Shown here one piece after another: positions 17,450-24,551 of a stretch of 64,000 nt of DNA (the stretch's first letter is position 1; each line of letters starts with the position of its first letter). This DNA comes from Gammaproteobacteria bacterium. Lineage in GTDB: Bacteria; Pseudomonadota; Gammaproteobacteria; Burkholderiales; Rhodocyclaceae. The translations under genes and the position numbers were made by a program. The notes below the pieces were generated by a model. It ran no database searches and was not told the origin of the DNA. It saw nothing but the letters and a program-made list of their open reading frames with translations. The stretch is taken from the NCBI GenBank assembly GCA_018828385.1, contig JAHJVE010000005.1, positions 1 through 64,000 on the forward strand. Reading direction: 5' to 3'.

Positions 17450-18912
17450 GGCGTTTGAGCGGGAAGCGAGTTCCCTTCTTCTGAAATGAAGTACGAATTT
17501 CCGCCCGCCGCCTTGGCTCTGTACATCGCCATGTCGGCTTGTTTGAGCAGGGAGGTCTCGTCGCTGCCGTGGCGCGGGTATTCGGCACAGCCGAGACTGC
17601 CCCCAATCTTCAGCATCTTGCCTTCGTGGGCGATGGGTTGGATCAGGGCCTCTATCGTCTTGTGGCAAACCCGTGCGATGTTGTCGTTGCCGCTGAGGCC
17701 GGTGGCGATGATGACGAACTCGTCGCCGCCCAGGCGGGCAACGGTGTCGACCTCGCGCAGCAACGCAGCAAGGCGCCGGCCGGCTTCCTGCAGGACGCGA
17801 TCGCCGGCTTGATGGCCCAAGGTGTCGTTGATCGCCTTGAATTCGTCGAGGTCTATGAAAATCAGCGTGAATGGATTTTCCCCTCGCTTGGCATTGGCCA
17901 ATACCTGCTTCAGTCGATCCTGAAACAGGTGGCGATTGGGGAGGCCGGTCAGGGTGTCGTAATGAGCCAGATAGGCCAGGCGTTTCTCCGCCCGTAACAG
18001 GCGTGAGATGTCTGAAAAAATGGCAACGTAACTGAGCACGCGGCCGTTGTTGTCGCTGGCCGCGCTGATGGTCAGCCATTCGGGGAACATTTCGCCGCTT
18101 TTCTTGCGGTTGTACAGCTCGCCCTGCCATTTCCCGGTTTTCCGCAACGTAAGCCAGAACTCCGCAAAGAATGCTTCGTCCTGCACCCCTGAGCGCAGGA
18201 AGCTCGCATTTCTGCCAATGGCCTCGTCGGCGCTGTAGCCGGTGATCTGTGTGAAGGCGGGATTGACGGCCAGAATTTCGCCGTCCGGGTCGGTGATCAT
18301 CACGCCTTCCGCGGCACTCTTGAAGACCATCGTCGCGACCTGGGTGTCGAATTCGGTTTCACGAAGATAAGTGATATTGCGGAGAACCCAGTGCAGGGCG
18401 TGAATAGTTCCTTTGCGGAGAACAGGAAAGGCGCGGGCGGCGACGATCATCGAAAAGCTGTCGTTGGTGGCCCGGCGCAGGTGCAATTCGAGTTCGCTTC
18501 GCTCTTGCATCAAACCGGACACGGCTTCGGCGCGAAGCCGGTTGCAGTTGTCGATGCTGTCAGGTAACACCCAGTCGGCAATGTTTTCGCCGGCCAGGCG
18601 TTGCGGCGAAGCCATGGCCGCAGCGGCAGGGTTGCATTGCAGAATGATCCCGCCGGTATCGGTGGTGAAGTGAATGTCGCGTGCGCTGAGGACCAGTTCG
18701 TCGAGTTCCTGGCGACTGGCCTCGAGCCAGTCGCAAGTCTCGAGCAACTCCCTGTTGCGAGCTTCGAGGGCCGTGCAGCGCGCAATGCTCTGTTCGAGAT
18801 CTTCGGCGTAGCGATACAGCTGGTCGTGCAGCGCCACGGCGCGCGCGGTCCCCGGCAGGCGCAGGGCCTGTCCGTTGGCCAGGTCTTCCGGATCTGGTTG
18901 GTATAGGGTCAT
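17446..18912 (-). CDS. PAS-PAS-GGDEF diguanylate cyclase
   Basis: 488 residues: N-terminal coiled coil (about 30-75), two PAS domains (about 75-195 and 200-320; GEILAVNPAFTQITGYSADE), then GGDEF (about 330-485) with ARLGGDEFVII intact and HYDTLTGLPNRHLF at its start. No membrane segment. Makes cyclic di-GMP. Overlaps the HD-GYP gene by 4 nt, so both enzymes of c-di-GMP turnover are co-expressed. Confidence 0.94.
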   Translation of the reverse strand: MTLYQPDPEDLANGQALRLPGTARAVALHDQLYRYAEDLEQSIARCTALEARNRELLETCDWLEASRQELDELVLSARDIHFTTDTGGIILQCNPAAAAMASPQRLAGENIADWVLPDSIDNCNRLRAEAVSGLMQERSELELHLRRATNDSFSMIVAARAFPVLRKGTIHALHWVLRNITYLRETEFDTQVATMVFKSAAEGVMITDPDGEILAVNPAFTQITGYSADEAIGRNASFLRSGVQDEAFFAEFWLTLRKTGKWQGELYNRKKSGEMFPEWLTISAASDNNGRVLSYVAIFSDISRLLRAEKRLAYLAHYDTLTGLPNRHLFQDRLKQVLANAKRGENPFTLIFIDLDEFKAINDTLGHQAGDRVLQEAGRRLAALLREVDTVARLGGDEFVIIATGLSGNDNIARVCHKTIEALIQPIAHEGKMLKIGGSLGCAEYPRHGSDETSLLKQADMAMYRAKAAGGNSYFISEEGNSLPAQTP

Positions 18913-18924
18913 GTCCGTCTTCCC

Positions 18925-19290
18925 TTACCGGGCAAGAATTTCCTTGATTGATGCAACGAGCTGGAGCGGGCTGAAGGGCTTGATAAAGTAAGCATCGGCG
19001 CCGCGTTTCATGCCGTACTCGTAATCCTGTGCCTGGCCACGTGCGGTGACCATGATCACTTTTGTGTCGGCCAGGTTCGGGTCGGCCTTGATGGCATCGA
19101 GAACCTGCAGCCCATCCATGTCGCCCCGCATCATGACGTCGAGAACAACAAGCTGTGGCCTTTGTGAGCGAACGATTTCGAGCGCGGAGCCACCGTCTTC
19201 CGCTTCAAGCACCTCAAAACTTTTGCCAAGGGTGATGCGCACCAGGCGTCGGATATCGGAATGGTCATCAACGAGGAGTATCCGGGTCAT
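18925..19290 (-). CDS. Single-domain response regulator (CheY-like)
   Basis: 121 residues, receiver only: acidic pocket LLVDDHSD, phosphorylated Asp in LVVLDVMMRGDMDGLQVL, Thr in IMVTARG, Lys in FIKPFSP. ATG 19290 chosen because the domain begins there; the longer reading upstream has no ribosome site. The gene is 12 nt before the PAS-GGDEF gene, so it probably relays phosphate within this cluster. Confidence 0.9.
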   Translation of the reverse strand: MTRILLVDDHSDIRRLVRITLGKSFEVLEAEDGGSALEIVRSQRPQLVVLDVMMRGDMDGLQVLDAIKADPNLADTKVIMVTARGQAQDYEYGMKRGADAYFIKPFSPLQLVASIKEILAR

Positions 19291-19407
19291 GGTTGTTTCT
19301 TTCGATTCGCTTTTTTTGTGGCTGTCCAAGAGAGCCACTGCACCGGACGGGCCGGGTGAGGTCGGGTTCGAGATGTATTTCTCGGCGGCAGATGTGTTGT
19401 CCGGCAA

Positions 19408-20019
19408 CTAAAGATAGGCAGCCCGGCGCTCGACAATGTTGCTGACAATGGCCTTGAGCTGAACAAAGGGAACCGGTTTTGAGAACAGCCGAATATCCGC
19501 CGGGAGACCGCCGAGCGCGTCGATCTGGGGTTTGTCCAGGCCGCTCACAACGACGATTTCGAGCCCTTCGCGGAACGATGAGGCGGCAAGTAGCCGGATG
19601 AGCTGGATGCCATCCATGCCCGGCATCGACAGGTCGGTGATCATGAGATCGGGTGCATCCTTGCCGACGCGAATGAGACCGTCAATGCCATTGCCGGCGG
19701 TGATGACGTCGATGGGCAGGTTCCAGCTGGCGATGACCGTTTTGTAGAGCTTGAGGAGGATGCTGTCGTCTTCCACGACGAGCACCCGGATGCGCTCCGG
19801 CGAAGGTGGTACAAAAATGTCGGTCATTGCCGCCGGCGGGGCTCCGTCAAGCAGGCGTTGAACAGAGGCGCGACTAATTCGGCGATGGCCGCCGTCGGTT
19901 TTCCAGGCATCGAGCTGGCCATTTTCAACCCAGAGCTGGGCGGTTCTCAGCGAAATGCCGAGGGATTTCGCTGCTTCACGGGTGGTCAGGTACGAATTGA
20001 CTTGCTCTGTGCGTTTCAT
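19408..20019 (-). CDS. Excisionase-type HTH fused to a receiver domain
   Basis: 203 residues. The first ~60 (YLTTREAAKSLGISLRTAQL, then WKTDGGHRRISRASVQRLL) form a MerR/excisionase-like helix-turn-helix. Residues about 75-200 are a receiver with VLVVEDDS and LMITDLSMPGMDG. The order is reversed from the usual REC-HTH layout. It is first in the signalling block and has an AT-rich upstream region with direct repeats, so it may regulate its own transcription. Confidence 0.88.
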   Translation of the reverse strand: MKRTEQVNSYLTTREAAKSLGISLRTAQLWVENGQLDAWKTDGGHRRISRASVQRLLDGAPPAAMTDIFVPPSPERIRVLVVEDDSILLKLYKTVIASWNLPIDVITAGNGIDGLIRVGKDAPDLMITDLSMPGMDGIQLIRLLAASSFREGLEIVVVSGLDKPQIDALGGLPADIRLFSKPVPFVQLKAIVSNIVERRAAYL

Positions 20020-20082
20020 TTTTTCGGTCCGGATTTAATGTTCCTGTCCGAATATGATCGAAATAAGTGAATGTATCAATCA

Positions 20083-20134
20083 ATAAATGAAACTAAATGA
20101 TAATAATCGAATATTTGTTTTCATAAATGAAACT
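20083..20134. promoter_or_regulatory. Direct repeats upstream of the HTH-REC gene
   Basis: ATAAATGAAACT occurs at 20083-20094 and again at 20123-20134, exactly 40 bp apart (about four helical turns), in an AT-rich stretch 64-115 bp before ATG 20019. The same-face spacing suggests a two-site operator, possibly for the HTH-REC protein. Inference only. Confidence 0.45.
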
Positions 20135-20143
20135 TGCCCTGCT

Positions 20144-20224
20144 GCAGCTTTGATGTCGGGGGCAGCCGATTTGACGGCAGGGAAGTACTGCCTGGGGGCG
20201 AGGCTGCCGTGAAATCAAAGCTGC
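20144..20224. repeat. Nested inverted repeat between draG and the signalling block
   Basis: GCAGCTTTGAT (20144-20154) pairs with 20214-20224; inside it GGCAGCC (20161-20167) pairs with GGCTGCC (20202-20208), and inside that CGGCAG pairs with CTGCC. The three stems are stacked in one long hairpin of about 80 bp without a T-run. It lies between the 5' end of the HTH-REC gene and the 3' end of draG. Confidence 0.65.
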
Positions 20225-20260
20225 CGGTTGTGCCCCGATTGGCTCACATCACGATGTGAT

Positions 20261-21208
20261 TTAGCTGACTTGTGGTGCCAGAAGTTCGAGGGCTTGGGCT
20301 GGGCATTGGGCCCTGATGCTGGCATCGAGCGCGTTGCTCCAGCGCTTGGGGATGCTGTCCATGCCATAGCGGGCGCCGGCCAGCATGCCTGCGATGGCGC
20401 CGGTGGTGTCGGCATCGCCGCCGCGATTGACGACGTCGATCAGGCAGTCCTCGAAGGTTTCGGTGGCGAAGAAGGACTGGAGAACGGCTTGCATGGTGTC
20501 GACGACAAAGCCGCTGGGGTTTTCGCGAAGGCGCTTGTCGTAGGCGAAAACCGGGAAATCGCTGACCAGCTTGCCGGCTCGCTGGCGTTCGACGTCGACC
20601 GGGTCACGGCCGGCGAGGAAATCCTGGACCATGAAGATCAGCGTTTCGCAGGCGGCGTCGGACAGGGCGTTGTGGTGGGTGACGTGGGCCTGGGCGCGGT
20701 TGGCAAAAATGGTCGTTTTTTCCGGTTGACCGTAGCAAGCCAGGGCCACGGGCAAAACGCGCATCGCGGCACCGTTGCCGGCGTCGTGCTCGGAGGCGGG
20801 GGCTTCCGGGTTGCCGGTCTGGCGGAAGGCGATCAGGTTGCGGCGCACGGTGTTGCCGATGTCGACCGGCTTGGCGCGCATCCAGGCGTCGAAGGCTTCG
20901 GCTGCGGCCAAGGCGTCCACGCGGCCTTTGGCGATGATCGATTCACCGAGGGCCAGCGACATCGTGGTGTCGTCGGTGACCTTGCCGGCCTTGAGGCGCA
21001 GCCAGCCGCCGCCGGTGATGTCGCAGTGCAGGCCGATCTGGTGGCGGATTTCGTTGGGGGTCAGGAACTCGACCGTGGCGCCCAGCGCGTCGCCGATGGC
21101 CAGGCCGAGATAGGCTGCCATGCCGCGGTCGACATGCGGCGCGTAGGCCGGTACAGCGCGTCGGCGTACCGGCGCTGTCTTGGCGATCAGTTCTCCGGTC
21201 CAAAACAT
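20261..21208 (-). CDS. draG: ADP-ribosyl-dinitrogenase reductase hydrolase DraG
   Basis: 315 residues. Removes ADP-ribose from the nitrogenase Fe protein and so restores activity after a switch-off. Dimetal-site motifs are visible: LAIGDALGATVEF, VTDDTTMSLALGESI and RGGDADTTGAIAGMLAGARY. ATG 21208 lies within the end of nifQ (22-nt overlap), so it is coupled to the nifB operon. Residues about 158-170 (CYGQPEKTTIFAN) come from the dispersed 39-bp repeat. No draT gene is in the window. Confidence 0.93.
   Translation of the reverse strand: MFWTGELIAKTAPVRRRAVPAYAPHVDRGMAAYLGLAIGDALGATVEFLTPNEIRHQIGLHCDITGGGWLRLKAGKVTDDTTMSLALGESIIAKGRVDALAAAEAFDAWMRAKPVDIGNTVRRNLIAFRQTGNPEAPASEHDAGNGAAMRVLPVALACYGQPEKTTIFANRAQAHVTHHNALSDAACETLIFMVQDFLAGRDPVDVERQRAGKLVSDFPVFAYDKRLRENPSGFVVDTMQAVLQSFFATETFEDCLIDVVNRGGDADTTGAIAGMLAGARYGMDSIPKRWSNALDASIRAQCPAQALELLAPQVS
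20695..20736 (-). repeat. Dispersed 39-bp repeat, copy D (inside draG)
   Basis: On the minus strand it reads TTGCTACGGTCAACCGGA, A-run, GACCATTTTTGCC. It is translated in the CYGQPEK frame as part of DraG, just after RVLPVALA, between conserved motifs. The frame stays open and the flanking domain sequence continues normally. Confidence 0.87.
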
Positions 21209-21762
21209 TTGGCGTAATCCTTGCAAACCCCGCACGAGGGGGCGGGACAGACGTAGATGCCTTCGCGCGAACAGACCTGGCGGTAGAGGAATTTCTTCCA
21301 CTTCATGTCGCCGGTGTTGGCGCGGGCGAGGGCCGGAAAATTGACCCACATGAGGCGGGAAAGTTCTTCCCGATTGGCCAGGCCGAGATCCTGCCAGAGA
21401 TGGTCGCGGCCGGCGCAGGCCGTGGCGACGATGTTGGCGACGAGCAGTTCGGACGGGTATTCGCAGGCGCGAAAATCGAGCAGCAGCTTCTGCAGGTCTT
21501 CCCATTCGGGAATGGCTTCAACGGCGCGCGGCGGACCGCCGACGTCGAACCCGGGAAAGTAGGTATGGAGCAGCGCGGCATGAACGGCCTTGCCCAGACC
21601 GAGATCGGCTGGCAGGCAGCCGCTGTCGGCCACTTGCCCGGCGACGATGCTGGCCAGCAGCGGACGATTCGGATCGGCCGCCGCCTGCGCCGTCGCTGCC
21701 GGCATGGCCAGCAACTCGGCGAACAGGGTGGTGCGGTAGGGAAGCCGATCCGGACCGTTCAT
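21187..21762 (-). CDS. nifQ: NifQ, molybdenum donor for FeMo-cofactor synthesis
   Basis: 191 residues from ATG 21762. The C-terminus carries the NifQ cysteine motif C-x4-C-x2-C-x5-C (CPAPSCGVCKDYAKC), after the typical WKKFLYRQVCSREG. NifQ carries a Mo-Fe-S cluster and gives Mo to the NifEN/NifH stage of FeMo-co assembly. It follows the FeSII-like gene by 14 nt and overlaps draG. The cysteine motif excludes an ADP-ribosyltransferase, which the draG neighbour might have suggested. Confidence 0.93.
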   Translation of the reverse strand: MNGPDRLPYRTTLFAELLAMPAATAQAAADPNRPLLASIVAGQVADSGCLPADLGLGKAVHAALLHTYFPGFDVGGPPRAVEAIPEWEDLQKLLLDFRACEYPSELLVANIVATACAGRDHLWQDLGLANREELSRLMWVNFPALARANTGDMKWKKFLYRQVCSREGIYVCPAPSCGVCKDYAKCFGPEN

Positions 21763-21776
21763 GTCACGCTCATTGC

Positions 21777-22139
21777 TTACTTGCTGGGATATTCGACCAG
21801 GATGTCTTCGTCGCGGACGATCATCTGGCAGGCCAGGCGCCACTGGGTCGGCGGGATGTCATCGACGTACATCTGGTCGATCTCGGCCTTGGTGATGTGG
21901 CCGAGTTCAAGCAATGCAGCGACTTCGCGGACGTTGAGCGGGCCGCCCATCGGCGCGCGCTTGCCGTCAACCGACGAAACCTTGACCAGACAGGTGCCGC
22001 AATTGCCTTCCTGGCAGCCGAAGTCGATGGGGATGTGATGTTCCTTGGCCAGCGCGAGGATGGTCTGGGTGTGGCTGCCGGCGACGGCATAAACCGTCTT
22101 GTCCTTGTGCAGCGGGCTGCTGAATGTGATGAGGGCCAT
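21777..22139 (-). CDS. [2Fe-2S] ferredoxin of the Shethna FeSII type
   Basis: 120 residues from ATG 22139, preceded by AGGAAAA. The start ALITFSSPLHKDKTVYAVAG, the cluster motif CQEGNCGTC and the last ligand in WRLACQMIV follow the FeSII protein of Azotobacter. That protein binds nitrogenase under oxygen stress and protects it by complex formation. It could instead be an ordinary electron carrier, but the DIPPTQWRLACQ region favours the FeSII subfamily. It sits between a second [2Fe-2S] ferredoxin gene and nifQ. Confidence 0.85.
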   Translation of the reverse strand: MALITFSSPLHKDKTVYAVAGSHTQTILALAKEHHIPIDFGCQEGNCGTCLVKVSSVDGKRAPMGGPLNVREVAALLELGHITKAEIDQMYVDDIPPTQWRLACQMIVRDEDILVEYPSK

Positions 22140-22239
22140 TTTCAAGTTTTCCTGTAGAGCGGGTTGATTTGAATTTCTCTGTTTGGGGTTGGGTCGATTT
22201 TTATAACGATGCTTTTAATCTTGTTCTGGTTTGGCGGAA

Positions 22240-22527
22240 CTACGCGGGTTTAACCACGATATCGCCGCCGATGATCTGCGCCTGGCAAGCCAGCCGGTGG
22301 CCGCGCGGCGCCATGTTGTCCTTGAGCACCTGGTCTTCGAGGATGCTCGGCGGGGCGAGGAATTCGCCGCCGGAAACGATCTTGGTCAGGCAGGTGCAGC
22401 ACTCGCCTTCACGGCAGCCGTAGGTGATGCCGGCGCCGACTTTTTCCGAAACTTCAATGAGCCGGGTGCCGGCCGGCACGGTGACCGTGACGCCGATATC
22501 CTGAAATGTGACTTTAGCTTTTGGCAT
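22240..22527 (-). CDS. [2Fe-2S] ferredoxin, plant type, nif-linked
   Basis: 95 residues with CREGECCTC and a final ligand in GHRLACQAQI, the chloroplast-type [2Fe-2S] pattern. Probably donates electrons to nitrogenase or to FeMo-co synthesis in the cytoplasm. It lies 17 nt after the flavodiiron gene. A 100-bp gap with no recognised signal separates it from the FeSII-like gene. Confidence 0.88.
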   Translation of the reverse strand: MPKAKVTFQDIGVTVTVPAGTRLIEVSEKVGAGITYGCREGECCTCLTKIVSGGEFLAPPSILEDQVLKDNMAPRGHRLACQAQIIGGDIVVKPA

Positions 22528-22544
22528 TGTTTTCCCCCTGTTTG

Positions 22545-23816
22545 TTATGCGAGAGCGGCCATGTCGATTTCCCGATGCTCGACCCGCCCGGTCAGGTGAC
22601 GGGCCAGTTGTTCACCGAGATTCCGGCATTCCTCGAGTTCGCCGGCATCCGGCACCAGCTTGATGCGCAGCCCTTCGACCGGGACGCGCATCTTGAGACC
22701 GCGCAGGCGGTCCTCGATCAGGCGCACGGCCTCGCCGCTCCAGCCATACGAGCCGAAAGCGGCGCCCAGCTTGCCCTTGATGTTGACCGTGGTCAGCGAC
22801 GAGAGCACATCCCAGATCGGCTTGACGGCGTCGGCATTGATCGTCGGGCTGCCGAAGGCGAGGCCGTCAGCCTCTTCGATGAGGTCGGTGAAGATGCCCG
22901 ATTCGCCGCCTTCCAGGTCGTACAGCGAAACGCGCACACCGCCAATCGATTCGGCGCCGGCAGCGAGCGATTCAGCCATGCGCCGGGTGTTGCCGTAGGC
23001 CGAGATGTAGAAGACGACCAGCGTCTTTTCGCTGCGCGCCTCGTTGAACAGGCGCGGCGTCGCCAGTTCGCGGTAGCGATGCACGTAGTCGCGCGGCGCG
23101 TGACGCAGGATGGGGCCGTGCGCCGGGGCGATCAGGTTGATGGTCAGCGGCTCGATCAGCGCAATGGCGTCGAGCACATACTCGCGGAAGGGCCGCATGA
23201 TGTGCGCGTAGTAGTACTCGAACGAGAAGCGGAAATCGCCGACCGTGTCGTTGAACAGCCGGTTATCGCAGAAATGGCAGCCGAAGATGTCGCCGGTGAA
23301 CAGCAGGCCGTCCTCGACGAGATAGGTGCATTGCGTATCCGGCCAGTGCAGGTAGGGCGTGTGCAGGAAGCGCAGGGTGCGGCCACCGAGATCGACTTCG
23401 TCGTCGGTGGTGACTGGAATGTATTCGGGCGGCCTTTCGCCGGTCGGCTTGAGCAGCGCCTTGAGCATCATCTGGGCGCGGCTGGACAGATAGACCTTGG
23501 CCTGCGGCGCGCGCTTGAGCAGCTCGGGCAGGGCGCCGCTGTGGTCCGGCTCGAGATGGTTGAGGACGATGGTGGTGATTTCGTCGTAGCTGGCCACCGA
23601 TTCGAGTCGACGGAAGAAATCGTCGGCGAAGTTTTCCTTCACCGTGTCGATGATCGCCACGCCGTTCTCGCCGCGCACGACATACGAGTTGTAGCTCGTG
23701 CCGTTGGCGGTTTTGAGGATGATGTCGAAACTCCGCAGATGCGGGTCGAGGGCGCCCACCCAGTGGACGCCCGGCGCAATCTCAACCGCGTGATCAGTGA
23801 GTGCCGCAGCGGCCAT
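22545..23816 (-). CDS. A-type flavoprotein (flavodiiron protein, FprA-like)
   Basis: 423 residues from ATG 23816, preceded by GAGGAAGG. The N-terminal metallo-beta-lactamase-like domain has the diiron ligands in NHLEPDHSGAL, TGDIFGCHFC and APAHGPIL. The C-terminal flavodoxin domain starts at about 260 (VVFYISAYGNTRRMAESL). Flavodiiron proteins reduce O2 to water or NO to N2O. In a nif operon, oxygen removal is the likely role, fed by the neighbouring ferredoxins. Its start overlaps the end of the NifO-like gene by 23 nt. Confidence 0.9.
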   Translation of the reverse strand: MAAAALTDHAVEIAPGVHWVGALDPHLRSFDIILKTANGTSYNSYVVRGENGVAIIDTVKENFADDFFRRLESVASYDEITTIVLNHLEPDHSGALPELLKRAPQAKVYLSSRAQMMLKALLKPTGERPPEYIPVTTDDEVDLGGRTLRFLHTPYLHWPDTQCTYLVEDGLLFTGDIFGCHFCDNRLFNDTVGDFRFSFEYYYAHIMRPFREYVLDAIALIEPLTINLIAPAHGPILRHAPRDYVHRYRELATPRLFNEARSEKTLVVFYISAYGNTRRMAESLAAGAESIGGVRVSLYDLEGGESGIFTDLIEEADGLAFGSPTINADAVKPIWDVLSSLTTVNIKGKLGAAFGSYGWSGEAVRLIEDRLRGLKMRVPVEGLRIKLVPDAGELEECRNLGEQLARHLTGRVEHREIDMAALA

Positions 23817-24273
23817 CTTGGCCTTCCTCGTCCTCATGGTCGTGCGCGTGGCTGCCGCAGCTGCCGTGGCCTTCCGGACCGTGCACGCAGGCTTCGATGT
23901 TGCCTTCCGGCAGCTCGACGTTTTTCAGGCCTATCCACGCGTCGACCGTAGCAATGTCGAAACCGACCAGCCGTTCCTCGCCGATTTCCATGAGCGGGCG
24001 GCGAATGAGCAGCGGATTTTCGAGCAGCAGATGCAGGGCATCCTCGGCGCCGAGGTTTTCCGGCACGATGTCGCCCGACTTGATGTCGGGAGCCGCCGGG
24101 TTGAACCAGGCGCTGACCGGCAGCTTGCCGAGAAAGGCGAGCAGGCGATCAGCCGTCCAGGCTTCGGTCTTGAGACTTTTGGCCTGGACGGTGTGGCCGG
24201 CTGCAGCGAGCAGGGTCTTCTGGCGAAGATTGCCCTTGCAGCCGGGTTTTTCGTAGAACGTGACAACCGCCAT
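23794..24273 (-). CDS. Nitrogenase-associated ArsC-family protein (NifO-like)
   Basis: 159 residues, thioredoxin-fold ArsC/Spx-like family of nif loci. The N-terminus VVTFYEKPGCKGNLRQKTLL has a single Cys at the glutaredoxin position, and NPLLIRRPLMEIGEERLVGFD is typical of the family. The C-terminal tail is His/Cys/Asp-rich (CGSHAHDHEDEEGQDGRCGTH, after residue 138), which suggests metal binding. Its ATG shares one base with the stop of fdxN (TAATG). Confidence 0.85.
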   Translation of the reverse strand: MAVVTFYEKPGCKGNLRQKTLLAAAGHTVQAKSLKTEAWTADRLLAFLGKLPVSAWFNPAAPDIKSGDIVPENLGAEDALHLLLENPLLIRRPLMEIGEERLVGFDIATVDAWIGLKNVELPEGNIEACVHGPEGHGSCGSHAHDHEDEEGQDGRCGTH

Positions 24274-24551
24274 TACGCTGCGTCCTTCCACAAGCCGAAT
24301 TGCTTGAGCTTTTCGATCGGGATGCCGGTCAGCGAACCAGGCGGGTTCAGGAAGGCGCCCAGTTCATCGACGATGGCCATTTCGATCGGGCAGATCGCAG
24401 CGCATTGCGGCACGCTGTGATCGCCCAGGCACTCGGTGCATTTGCCGTCATCGATCAGGAAGTGCGGCTTGTCTTCGTAGATCGCATCGTTCGGGCAGAC
24501 ATCGACGCAGGCCCAGCAATTGACGCAGGATTCGGTGATTTGCAGTGCCAT
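24273..24551 (-). CDS. fdxN: 2[4Fe-4S] ferredoxin, nif-linked
   Basis: 92 residues with two cluster motifs: CVNCWACVDVCP and CTECLGDHSVPQCAAICP. The longer second motif is typical of the FdxN/YfhL type. FdxN-type ferredoxins support NifB in FeMo-co synthesis and can reduce nitrogenase. Its ATG directly abuts the nifB stop codon, so the two are translated together. Confidence 0.9.
   Translation of the reverse strand: MALQITESCVNCWACVDVCPNDAIYEDKPHFLIDDGKCTECLGDHSVPQCAAICPIEMAIVDELGAFLNPPGSLTGIPIEKLKQFGLWKDAA

Noticed and set aside
21187..21762. Reading this gene as draT because it adjoins draG
   Set aside because: The C-x4-C-x2-C-x5-C motif and WKKFLYRQ identify NifQ.
23935..23956. GTCGACCGTAGCA in the NifO-like gene
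   Set aside because: Only the end of the element matches; coding sequence explains it.
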